From: Collinsella aerofaciens
GTDB taxonomy: Bacteria > Actinomycetota > Coriobacteriia > Coriobacteriales > Coriobacteriaceae
DNA: 64,000 bases
Assembly: GCA_008668235.1 (NCBI GenBank)
Contig: RQCP01000043.1
Span: forward strand, 1 to 64,000
Direction: 5' to 3'
A program made the translations under genes and the position numbers. The notes under the pieces are model-generated. The model had not been told where the DNA came from, ran no database searches, and saw nothing but the letters and a program-made list of their open reading frames with translations. Below, piece by piece: positions 1-6,879 of the stretch (its first letter is position 1; each line of letters starts with the position of its first letter).

Positions 1-777
1 ACGCTGGCTCAGCGCCATGTTGAGTCCGTTGCCGCCGCAACGCTTTTGCAGTCGGCCCCGAGTGTCGAGAAGACCAACACCGAGACCACGCAGAAGTTCT
101 GGGATATGGCCGAGAAGCTCAACGCCGTAAGCCACGAGCGCTATCTGGACCTGCTGAACACCGAGGACTTTACACCGTGGTTCTCGACCGTGACGCCGCT
201 GACCGAGGTCGGTCTGCTGCCGATCGGCTCGCGTCCTGCCAAGCGCGGTCTGGGTGCCAAGTCGCTCGACGACCTGCGTACCATTCCGTGGATCTTCAGC
301 TGGAGCCAGGCGCGCATCAATCTGGCTGCTTGGTACGGCCTGGGTACCGCCTGCGAGCAGTTTGGCGACCTGGACCAGCTTAAGGCTGCCTACCAGGAGT
401 GGCCGTTCTTCCGCACCTTTATTGACAACATTGAGATGTCGATCGCCAAGACCGACCAGCGCATCGCCAAGATGTATCTGCACCTGGGCGATCGCCAGGA
501 TCTGTCCGAGAAGGTCTTCACCGAGATGCAGCTCACGCGTAAGTGGGTCCTTGCCATCGTCGGTGACGAATGGCCGCTGCAGCGCCGCCGCGTGCTCGGC
601 TGCGCCGTTCGCGTGCGTAACCCCTACGTCGACGCTCTGTCCATCGCCCAGGTCCGCGCCCTTCGCGAGGTGCGCATGAATCAGGACGAGATGGCCGAGG
701 AGAAGAAGGCCGAGTACATGAGCCTGATTCTTTCGACTGTGACCGGCGTCTCGGCAGGTCTGCAGAACACGGGGTAA
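1..777 (+). CDS. ppc: Phosphoenolpyruvate carboxylase, C-terminal part (5' end outside window)
   Basis: This is the last 258 residues of phosphoenolpyruvate carboxylase, the cytoplasmic enzyme that carboxylates PEP to oxaloacetate and refills the TCA cycle. The frame is open from base 1, so the gene starts upstream; a TTG at 46 is only an internal codon. Visible family hallmarks are IGSRPAKR, the LRTIPWIFSWSQAR segment, the RNPYVDALSIAQ segment and the C-terminal GLQNTG, where the extreme C-terminus contributes to the active site. The family is about 900 residues long, so roughly 70 percent lies outside the window. No terminator with a T-run follows directly; a large palindrome begins about 20 bases after the stop. 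Confidence 0.95.
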   Translation, partial: TLAQRHVESVAAATLLQSAPSVEKTNTETTQKFWDMAEKLNAVSHERYLDLLNTEDFTPWFSTVTPLTEVGLLPIGSRPAKRGLGAKSLDDLRTIPWIFSWSQARINLAAWYGLGTACEQFGDLDQLKAAYQEWPFFRTFIDNIEMSIAKTDQRIAKMYLHLGDRQDLSEKVFTEMQLTRKWVLAIVGDEWPLQRRRVLGCAVRVRNPYVDALSIAQVRALREVRMNQDEMAEEKKAEYMSLILSTVTGVSAGLQNTG

Positions 778-1243
778 TCGATAGCCCTGTAGTCGTCCGG
801 GCCCGCCATCAGTTTGCTTTTAGGCACGTCCTCGGACATGCAAGAAGCCCTCGCTGCGCACTTCGTGCGGCGAGGGCTTCTTGCGTCCTGCGGAGTGTGC
901 CTAAAAGCAAACTTATGGCGGGCCCTGCGATGTCCGGTCTTCGGCGGATTACTGCTGGGGGGGAATAATGGCGCGCTTCGCGCGTTTTGGATGGGGTCTG
1001 TCCCGGCGGCGCGTTTGGCGCTTCGCGCCTCGCGCCTCATCGGTCGGGATTGAGATGCATTTGGCGCTTCTCGCCTTACGACTGTAGCGGCCGCGGTCTC
1101 AAGCGGGATCGCGGCTGTTTTGTTGTGGGTCAAATATGAACGTTGTGTTAATGAGTCGGTGGACAGTGGTGTTTTTCGGTGAGCGGCGTATCCTTCCAAC
1201 GGTTTATCTAGTGTGTCAGTTGAAAGGAAGAGGGCGCTCGTCA
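778..1243. other. Intergenic region ppc-larA with large palindrome
   Basis: This 466-base gap holds a 127-bp nested palindrome (799-925), a seven-G run at 957-963, a small hairpin with arms CGCGC at about 968-981 followed by TTTT, and a GC-rich stem (GCCGCG/CGCGGC, about 1089-1114) followed by TGTTTT. I see no convincing gene. A frame open from ATG 1136 runs into larA, but the start at 1244 has the ribosome binding site. Confidence 0.6.
799..925. repeat. Nested palindrome, family 1 copy A
   Basis: The outer arms begin GGGCCCGCCATCAGTTTGC on the left and end in its complement on the right (about 29 bp each). Inside lie GTCCTCGGACATGCAAGAAG on the left, an inner stem around GCACTTCGTGC, and TTCTTGCGTCCTGCGGA on the right. 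The inner part is shared with copy B at 3320-3445, while the outer arms are unrelated in sequence. It could act as a transcript terminator or 3' stabiliser for ppc, or be a mobile palindromic unit; no T-run is present. Confidence 0.8.
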
Positions 1244-2521
1244 TTGTTTGAATGTGAACTGCCGTTTGACCACAAGACGTTGCATCTAGAGCTCGAGGAT
1301 AAGAACTTTGCAGGTGTGATGGAAGGTCATCAAAACGAGTTTAAGACCACGAAATCGCAGGAAGAGCTGGTGGAGGAGTCACTTGCCAACCCTTACGGCT
1401 CGCCTTCGCTCGAGGAGCTTTGCGCTGGCAAGAAGGATATTGTCATCATTAGCTCCGACCATACGCGCCCCGTTCCCTCGCGTGTGACGATGCCTATTCT
1501 GCTGCATCACATCCACTCCGCTGCGCCTGAGGCGCGCGTTCGCATTCTGGTTGCTACGGGTATGCATCGTCCGTCGACGCACGAGGAACTCGTCAACAAG
1601 TATGGCGAGGAGATCGTTGCCAACGAGGAAATTGTCATGCACGTCGCGACCGACGACAGCATGATGGAAAAGATCGGCACCCTGCCTTCTGGTGGCGAGT
1701 GCATCATCAACAAGATTGCCGCCGATTGCGATCTACTGCTTGCCGAGGGCTTTATTGAGCCGCATTTCTTTGCCGGTTTTTCTGGCAGCCGCAAGTCCGT
1801 GCTGCCCGGCATCGCCAGCTACAAGACCATCATGTACAACCACAACGGTCAGTTTGTGAACGATTCTCATTCGCGTGCCGGCAACCTGTGCCACAACCAC
1901 GTGAGCGAGGACATGTTTGCCGCTGCCGAGATGGCTCACCTTGCCTTTGTGCTCAACGTGGTGCTCAACGGCAAGCACGAGGTCATCGGCTCCTTTGCCG
2001 GCGACATTCACAAGGCGCACGAGGCCGGCTGCGAGTTCGTGAAGAGCCTTGCCGGCGTTGAGCCCGTCGAGTGCGAGATTGCCATCACCACCAACGGTGG
2101 CTATCCGCTCGATCAGAACGTCTATCAGGCCGTGAAGGGCATGTGCGCTGCCGAGGCCACACTTCCCGAGGGCGGCGTGATCATCGATGTCGCCGGTTGC
2201 GCCGATGGTCACGGTGGCGAGGGCTTCTATCACAACATCGCTGACAACGATCCGGCAGAGTTTGAGCGCGCCTGCATCGACCGTCCTAAGGACGAGACCC
2301 TGCCCGACCAGTGGACGAGCCAGATCTTTGCCCGCATCCTGGCGCATCACCCTGTGATCATGGTCACCGACCTGTGCGATCACCAGATGCTCAAGGATAT
2401 GCATATGACGCCGGTCAACACCCTCGAGGAGGCGCTCAAGCTCGCCTTTGAAATGAAGGGTGCCGATGCCAAGGTGGCCGTCATTCCCGATGGCCTGGGC
2501 GTTGTCGTCGCTCAGCACTAG
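1244..2521 (+). CDS. larA: Nickel-dependent lactate racemase LarA
   Basis: LarA interconverts D- and L-lactate using the nickel pincer cofactor NPN. Recognisable signatures are SSDHTRPVPS (cofactor and substrate residues Asp and Arg), GMHRPST (catalytic His), EPHFFAGFSGSRKSVLPG (second catalytic His and the Lys that binds the pincer pyridinium) and NHNGQF (Ni-binding His). I chose the TTG at 1244, which follows AAAGGAAGAGG and gives 425 residues, the usual family length; an ATG at 1136 in the same frame would add 36 residues unlike the family. The lactate channel gene larD follows after 49 bases, and the cofactor genes larB and larC lie nearby on the other strand. Racemases of this superfamily also act on other 2-hydroxyacids, so lactate is inferred from the LarD/LarB/LarC context. 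Confidence 0.9.
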   Translation: MFECELPFDHKTLHLELEDKNFAGVMEGHQNEFKTTKSQEELVEESLANPYGSPSLEELCAGKKDIVIISSDHTRPVPSRVTMPILLHHIHSAAPEARVRILVATGMHRPSTHEELVNKYGEEIVANEEIVMHVATDDSMMEKIGTLPSGGECIINKIAADCDLLLAEGFIEPHFFAGFSGSRKSVLPGIASYKTIMYNHNGQFVNDSHSRAGNLCHNHVSEDMFAAAEMAHLAFVLNVVLNGKHEVIGSFAGDIHKAHEAGCEFVKSLAGVEPVECEIAITTNGGYPLDQNVYQAVKGMCAAEATLPEGGVIIDVAGCADGHGGEGFYHNIADNDPAEFERACIDRPKDETLPDQWTSQIFARILAHHPVIMVTDLCDHQMLKDMHMTPVNTLEEALKLAFEMKGADAKVAVIPDGLGVVVAQH

Positions 2522-2570
2522 CGCGCGGCCTAAACGAATCGTTTGTAACCGACAAGAAAGATAAGGTTTT

Positions 2571-3302
2571 ATGCTTACCAAACTCCTCTGCGAATTCGGC
2601 GCAACGGCCCTCATGATCATCTTTGGCGTGGGCGTACACTGCGATACCGTGCTTAAGGGCACCAAGTATCAGGGCTCCGGCCACATGTTTGCCATCACCA
2701 CCTGGTCTTTTGGCATCTCGGTCTGCCTGTTTGTCTTTGGCGGCGCCGTGTGCATGAACCCGGCTATGGTGCTTGCCCAGTGCATCGTCGGTCTGGTGCC
2801 GTGGAGCAGCTGCATCCCCTTCATGATTGCCGATATGCTCGGCGGCTTTGTGGGCGCCGTAATCGCTTGGTTTATGTATACCGATGAGTTCAAGGCTTCC
2901 GAGGGTGTCGTCGACCCCATTGCCCAGCGCAACATCTTCTCGACCAACCCCACCACCGAGGGCACGAACTATGCCCGCAACTTCTTCTGTGAGGCTATCT
3001 GCACCTTTGTGTTCATCAGCGCCATCCTTGCTGCCGCTAGCCGCGCCGGCGAGAACGTTCTGATGCTCGCTATCTGCGTCGGCCTGATCGTTTGGGCCGT
3101 TGGCATGGGCATGGGTGGCATCACCGGCTTCGCCATGAACCAGGCACGCGACCTTGGTCCTCGCATGGCCTATCAGGTGCTGCCGATCAAGAACAAGGCT
3201 GACAACAACTGGAAGTACGGCCTGCTCGTTCCTGGCATCGCTCCGTTTATCGGTGCCGCTCTGGCCGCGCTGTTTGTGCACGGTTTCTTGGGCATGTTCT
3301 AG
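2571..3302 (+). CDS. larD: MIP-family channel, probable lactic acid channel LarD
   Basis: This 243-residue protein is an aquaglyceroporin-fold membrane channel with six hydrophobic segments. The first pore loop carries a canonical NPA at residues 63-65, while the second reads NQARDLGPR (residues 190-198), so the second NPA Pro is Gln. The gene follows larA by 49 bases in the same direction, the arrangement known for LarD, a GlpF paralogue that passes undissociated lactic acid in Lactiplantibacillus. Glycerol facilitation is the alternative, and no glycerol kinase is nearby. It is followed by palindrome copy B rather than a simple terminator. Confidence 0.8.
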   Translation: MLTKLLCEFGATALMIIFGVGVHCDTVLKGTKYQGSGHMFAITTWSFGISVCLFVFGGAVCMNPAMVLAQCIVGLVPWSSCIPFMIADMLGGFVGAVIAWFMYTDEFKASEGVVDPIAQRNIFSTNPTTEGTNYARNFFCEAICTFVFISAILAAASRAGENVLMLAICVGLIVWAVGMGMGGITGFAMNQARDLGPRMAYQVLPIKNKADNNWKYGLLVPGIAPFIGAALAALFVHGFLGMF

Positions 3303-3319
3303 TCCAAGGCCACATGGTT

Positions 3320-3445
3320 GTCCGCTGGCCGCATGGGGTAACTTCCCAGCGCGTCCTCGGACATGAAAGAACCCCCGCTGTGCACTTCGTGCGGCGGGGG
3401 TTCTTTCGTCCTGCGGAATGCGCTGGGAAGTTACCCCGGGCGGAC
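3320..3445. repeat. Nested palindrome, family 1 copy B
   Basis: Outer arms (GGGGTAACTTCCCAGCGC on the left and its complement on the right, extended by GTCCGC/GCGGAC with a small internal loop) enclose GTCCTCGGACATG, AAGAACCCCCGC, the loop motif GCACTTCGTGCGGC, GGGGGTTCTT and CGTCCTGCGGA. The inner module matches copy A. It fills the gap between larD and the convergent tetR gene and may serve as a two-way terminator. The rest of the 302-base gap holds a seven-G run near 3524 and nothing else I recognise. Confidence 0.8.
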
Positions 3446-3604
3446 AGCTGCGGGGGCTTTGTTGCGTTCGTACAAGCAACCCAACATATTTCTGAATTTG
3501 GATGGGAGGGGCTTGTTGCTGTCGGGGGGGCGTTGAAGTGCGAGTGACACGGTGGGATGCGTGGCGCCTTGGGTTGGGGCAATGCTCTGGGATGAGCCAC
3601 TTAC

Positions 3605-4144
3605 TTAGGTGAAGAGGGGTTTTATGGCTGAGAGGTAGTCTTTGGCTACGTCGGCCTTGTCGGTTTGGAAGTTGTGCCAGGCCCACCATTGGACGGTGGC
3701 TACGAAGCTTGAGGCTATGTGGTGGAGGAGGAAGTTACGATCCATGGTGCTGGCGGGGCCTGCGGGGTCGACAGGGACGGTTTCGGCTGCGCGCGACATG
3801 ATGGTCTTGCGGAGACAGTCGGCGAAGACGCGCGAGCCGGCGCCGGCTACGAGGGCGCGTACGCCCTGACGACGATCCCAGAGGTTGTTGAGGATATGCT
3901 CGACCTGTACGAGCGGGTCATTGAGGGGTGTACCGTCATCGTCGAGGGCATGGGTGCAGATATCGCACACGAACTCAGCGAGCAGGTCATCTTTGCTCTT
4001 GAAGAGGCCGTAGAACGTTGCCCGACCTACATGGGCGCGAGCGATGATGTCGCCAACGGCAATCTTGCCGTAGTCCTCTTCGCGCAGGAGCTCGGAGAAC
4101 GCCGCAACGATGGCAGCGCGGCTTTTTGCCTTGCGGGCATCCAT
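3605..4144 (-). CDS. TetR/AcrR-family regulator
   Basis: The 179-residue protein has an N-terminal TetR helix-turn-helix (residues about 8-55, with the pattern AAIVAAFSELLREEDYGKI and VGRATFYGLFKSKDDLL) and a helical ligand-binding C-terminal domain ending in QWWAWHNF. The start at 4144 lies two bases after the larC stop codon, so it is translated as the last gene of larB-larC-tetR. That position suggests it controls the lar genes or responds to a related hydroxyacid, but the ligand is unknown. An inverted repeat upstream of larB at 5914-5947 is a candidate operator. A longer frame reaching 4357 is only the antisense-free overlap with larC and lacks family similarity. Confidence 0.85.
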   Translation of the reverse strand: MDARKAKSRAAIVAAFSELLREEDYGKIAVGDIIARAHVGRATFYGLFKSKDDLLAEFVCDICTHALDDDGTPLNDPLVQVEHILNNLWDRRQGVRALVAGAGSRVFADCLRKTIMSRAAETVPVDPAGPASTMDRNFLLHHIASSFVATVQWWAWHNFQTDKADVAKDYLSAIKPLFT

Positions 4145-4146
4145 GG

Positions 4147-5076
4147 CTATGCGTCCGCGTGAACGAGCAGACAGCGGAGCGTGCCGGAGCAACCCTCGTA
4201 GGGGCGTTTGCCGGCGCCGTAGCCGACGGCTTCGATGTGGTAGCGTGAGGGCAGTTGGTCGGACGTGCGCAGCGCGGTGACGATGGCGGCACCCGTTGGC
4301 GTCACGAGCTCGCCGGCGACCGGTGCAGGCGTGAGGGCGATATTGCCCGCCTGGCACAGGTTGACGACAGCGGGGACGGGAATGGGCATGAGGCCGTGGG
4401 CGCAGCGGATGGTTCCGTGGCCCTCGGAGAGCGACTCGACGACAATGTCCTCGATGCCCAGGTCATCGAGGCAGATGGCGACCGAGCAGACGTCGACGAT
4501 GGAGTCGATGGCGCCCACCTCGTGGAACAGGACGGTGTCGGGCGTTTTGCCGTGAGCTTTGGCCTCGGCAGCAGCGAGTGCGGTAAAGATGGCGCGGGCA
4601 CGACGCTTGGCGCCATCGCTTAGCTGTGAGCCGTCGATGATGGCGGTGACGTCCGCCAAAGAACGGTGGTGATGGTGGTGGGCGTGGTGATGGTCCTCGT
4701 GGCCATGGCCGTGAGCCTCATGGTCATGCTCGTGCGTATGCTCGTGGCAGTGTTCGTGTTCATGTCCGCCATGGTCATGATGGTGGTGCTCATGCTCGTG
4801 CGTGTGCTCGGCAGCTGTTTCGTTGCCAAAGAGCCAGGCCATGTCGTGGTCGTGGTTCTCGAGCTCCTCTGCCAACTGAACGTCAAAGTCGCAGGCGTCG
4901 ATGCCATGCTTGTTTGCACGCGTGACAGCGATCGTAAAGCCGTCGACCGGCAGCGTGGCGAGCTGTTCGCGCAGGTGCTCCTCGCTGGCGCCCAGGTCGA
5001 GCAGGGCCGCGACGGTCATATCACCGCTGATGCCCGAGGTGCCGTCGATGATAAGCGTATGCTGATGGTTGGACAT
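4147..5076 (-). CDS. larC: LarC-type nickel insertion protein, N-terminal (LarC1) part only
   Basis: LarC installs nickel into the pyridinium dithiocarboxylate precursor of the LarA cofactor. The protein starts with the family pattern IIDGTSGISGDM (residues 9-20) and has the FHEVGAIDSIVDV and PVPAVVNL segments plus LVTPTGAAI. Residues about 91-138 are a histidine-rich stretch with some 30 His residues, fitting nickel binding or storage. At 309 residues it ends near CSGTLRCLLVHADA, where the LarC1 half ends; the C-terminal LarC2 half that binds CTP in characterised proteins is not visible downstream, where tetR begins at once. It is 10 bases downstream of larB. Either LarC2 is encoded elsewhere or this lineage uses a short form. 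Confidence 0.85.
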   Translation of the reverse strand: MSNHQHTLIIDGTSGISGDMTVAALLDLGASEEHLREQLATLPVDGFTIAVTRANKHGIDACDFDVQLAEELENHDHDMAWLFGNETAAEHTHEHEHHHHDHGGHEHEHCHEHTHEHDHEAHGHGHEDHHHAHHHHHRSLADVTAIIDGSQLSDGAKRRARAIFTALAAAEAKAHGKTPDTVLFHEVGAIDSIVDVCSVAICLDDLGIEDIVVESLSEGHGTIRCAHGLMPIPVPAVVNLCQAGNIALTPAPVAGELVTPTGAAIVTALRTSDQLPSRYHIEAVGYGAGKRPYEGCSGTLRCLLVHADA

Positions 5077-5086
5077 GGAATGCTCC

Positions 5087-5869
5087 TTAACGGGCGCAGG
5101 GTGTTCCGGCGCTCAGATGATTGATAAGACTTGCCTGGTAGGCGGCACCAAAGCCATTGTCGATATTGACGACCGAAACGCCGCTGGCGCAGGAGTTGAG
5201 CATGGCGAGCAGCGCGGCTACGCCACCAAAGCTCGCGCCGTAGCCCACGCTGGTGGGAACGGCGATGACCGGACAGCTTACCAGACCGCCGATAACGCTC
5301 GCCAGCGCGCCCTCCATGCCGGCGATGGCGATGACCACCTGTGCCTGGGCAAGTTCCTCGGCATGCGCGAGCAGACGGTGCAGGCCGGCGACACCTACGT
5401 CGTAGAGGCGGTCGACCTCGTTGCCGTAGAACTCGGCCGTCAACGCGGCTTCTTCGGCGACGGGCAAGTCGCTCGTGCCGGCGCAGGCGACAACGATGCG
5501 TCCGTTACCGGTAGGGGAGGGCTTACCGCCCACGAGGGCGAGCTGGGCGTTCGGGACATATCCCAGGTCGATCCCGTTGTCGAGAAGCTCCGAGGTGCGG
5601 GCGGCCTTCTCGGCATCCAGGCGCGTAACCAGGGTGCGCTCCTGACCGGCATCGCGCAGCGCTTTGATAATGGCGGCAATCTGCTCGGCGGTTTTACCGG
5701 CGCCGTAGACAACCTCACCGGCCCCCTGGCGCACCCCGCGCGAAAGATCGAGCTGCGCAAAACCCAGATCGGCGGTTGGCGCCGTTTGGATGCGCGTAAG
5801 GGCGACTGCCGGGGTGACTGCTCCGTCGGCAACATCGCTCAGTAACTGCTCAAGATCTCGCTTATCCAT
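5087..5869 (-). CDS. larB: LarB, pyridinium-3,5-biscarboxylic acid mononucleotide synthase
   Basis: LarB carboxylates and hydrolyses nicotinic acid adenine dinucleotide in the first step of LarA cofactor synthesis. The 260-residue protein has the C-terminal PurE-like domain, visible as VVACAGTSDLPVAEEA, YDVGVAGLHRLL, AIAGMEGALASVIGGL and PVIAVPTSVGYGASFGG. The start at 5869 follows AAGGGAAG, and the length fits the family. It leads the larB-larC-tetR unit. The third cofactor enzyme, the sulfur-transfer protein LarE, is not in this window. Confidence 0.9.
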   Translation of the reverse strand: MDKRDLEQLLSDVADGAVTPAVALTRIQTAPTADLGFAQLDLSRGVRQGAGEVVYGAGKTAEQIAAIIKALRDAGQERTLVTRLDAEKAARTSELLDNGIDLGYVPNAQLALVGGKPSPTGNGRIVVACAGTSDLPVAEEAALTAEFYGNEVDRLYDVGVAGLHRLLAHAEELAQAQVVIAIAGMEGALASVIGGLVSCPVIAVPTSVGYGASFGGVAALLAMLNSCASGVSVVNIDNGFGAAYQASLINHLSAGTPCAR

Positions 5870-5913
5870 ATATCTTCCCTTCGACGGCGCAAAGTCTAGC
5901 ACTCAAAGGGTAT

Positions 5914-5947
5914 GTTTCCGAACACTAAGACAAAATTGTTCGGAAAC
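5914..5947 (-). promoter_or_regulatory. Inverted repeat upstream of larB, candidate operator
   Basis: An exact 11-bp inverted repeat, GTTTCCGAACA and TGTTCGGAAAC, is separated by 12 bases and lies 45 bases upstream of the larB start. No T-run follows on either strand, so I favour a regulator site over a terminator for serB. The TetR protein encoded at the end of this operon is the nearest candidate ligand, by inference only. Confidence 0.55.
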
Positions 5948-5986
5948 TAGATATAGGGGATTTGATTCTGTTGTTAGATGGATCGG

Positions 5987-6622
5987 CTAGTCACGCAGGA
6001 TGATATCCATGGCGAGCATCAGGTTGCGCTCGTCGATGGCAAACGGAGCGGCCTCGCGCGTCTTGGGCTTGGCGCAAAATGCGATGCCCGTGCCCGCGGC
6101 CTGAATCATGGGGATGTCGTTGGCGCCGTCGCCGATCGCCACGGTATGGGCCATATCGACACCGCACTCAACCGCCCAATCCAGCAGCTGGATGAGCTTG
6201 GATTCCTTGGTCACAATGTCTGCCGCCAGCTTGCCCGTGAGCTTGCCGTCTACGACCTCCAGGCGGTTGGCCAGGCAAAAATCGATGCCCGCGGCAGCTA
6301 CGATCTTGTCGGCGACCTCGTGGAAGCCGCCGCTTACCACGCCGACCTTCCAGCCTTTGCTGTGCGCCGAGCGCACAAGCTCCAGTGCGCCGGGGGTAAA
6401 CGTCACGCGCTCAAAGGTGCGCTCGAAAACGCTCTCGTCCAAGCCGGCAAGCAGGCCCGCGCGCTCCTCGAGCGCCTGCTTAAAGTCGAGCTCGCCGCGC
6501 ATGGCGCGTTCGGTGATCCGCGCAACTTGCCCGCCCACGCCTGCTTCCTCGCCCAACAGGTCGATGACCTCCTGGTTGATGAGCGTGGAATCGATATCCA
6601 TAACGATGAGGCGTGCAGTCAT
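5987..6622 (-). CDS. serB: Phosphoserine phosphatase
   Basis: SerB dephosphorylates O-phosphoserine in the last step of serine synthesis. The 211-residue cytoplasmic HAD hydrolase shows all motifs: MDIDSTLI with the nucleophile Asp near residue 9, VVSGGFHEV (motif II), a conserved Lys in TKESKL and GDGANDIPM (motif III/IV). The start at 6622 follows AAAGG; an upstream extension to 6784 has no such site and is not family-like. The short form without an ACT domain is common. It is monocistronic, and no clear terminator follows. Confidence 0.92.
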   Translation of the reverse strand: MTARLIVMDIDSTLINQEVIDLLGEEAGVGGQVARITERAMRGELDFKQALEERAGLLAGLDESVFERTFERVTFTPGALELVRSAHSKGWKVGVVSGGFHEVADKIVAAAGIDFCLANRLEVVDGKLTGKLAADIVTKESKLIQLLDWAVECGVDMAHTVAIGDGANDIPMIQAAGTGIAFCAKPKTREAAPFAIDERNLMLAMDIILRD

Positions 6623-6815
6623 GGCGGGCCTTTCCGAGTGCGGTTGTATTGTAGGCACATTGTCGCACGCGGCGCGCCTTGGCGACGGCCAGGCCGCGTC
6701 AATTGTTTCGTCTCCGTCAAGTCTTTGAGCGGGAGCCACTTTTTCGCGGTACATCGGCGCGGGTGCGATAAGATAGAACGCCATGTCCGGCTGCGCGGTT
6801 TACGCAGGCTGGGCA

Positions 6816-6860
6816 AATCTGTACGACGCCGCCCGGAACGACACGGGGCGGCACAGATCC
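6816..6860 (+). promoter_or_regulatory. Leader hairpin upstream of aspS
   Basis: A stem with arms GCCGCCC and GGGCGGC (about 6828-6852) lies just before the aspS ribosome binding site AAAGGAGG. It may affect translation or simply be a leader structure. I see no T-box features such as the conserved AGGGUGGNACCGCG sequence. Confidence 0.35.
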
Positions 6861-6879
6861 ATAAAGGAGGATCACTGGT

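Noticed and set aside
46..777. TTG at 46 as the start of a small protein
   Set aside because: The frame is open to base 1 and the product is plainly the C-terminal part of PEP carboxylase.
1136..1243. ATG at 1136 as the larA start
   Set aside because: It would add 36 residues unlike LarA proteins and has no ribosome binding site; TTG 1244 follows AAAGGAAGAGG and gives the family length.
4145..4357. Upstream extension of the tetR frame as a frameshifted LarC2
   Set aside because: The stretch overlapping larC is Arg/Pro-rich shadow sequence with no LarC2-like features; tetR has its own start at 4144.
5914..5947. Terminator of serB
   Set aside because: The inverted repeat has no T-run on the minus strand and lies close to the larB start, so an operator is more likely.
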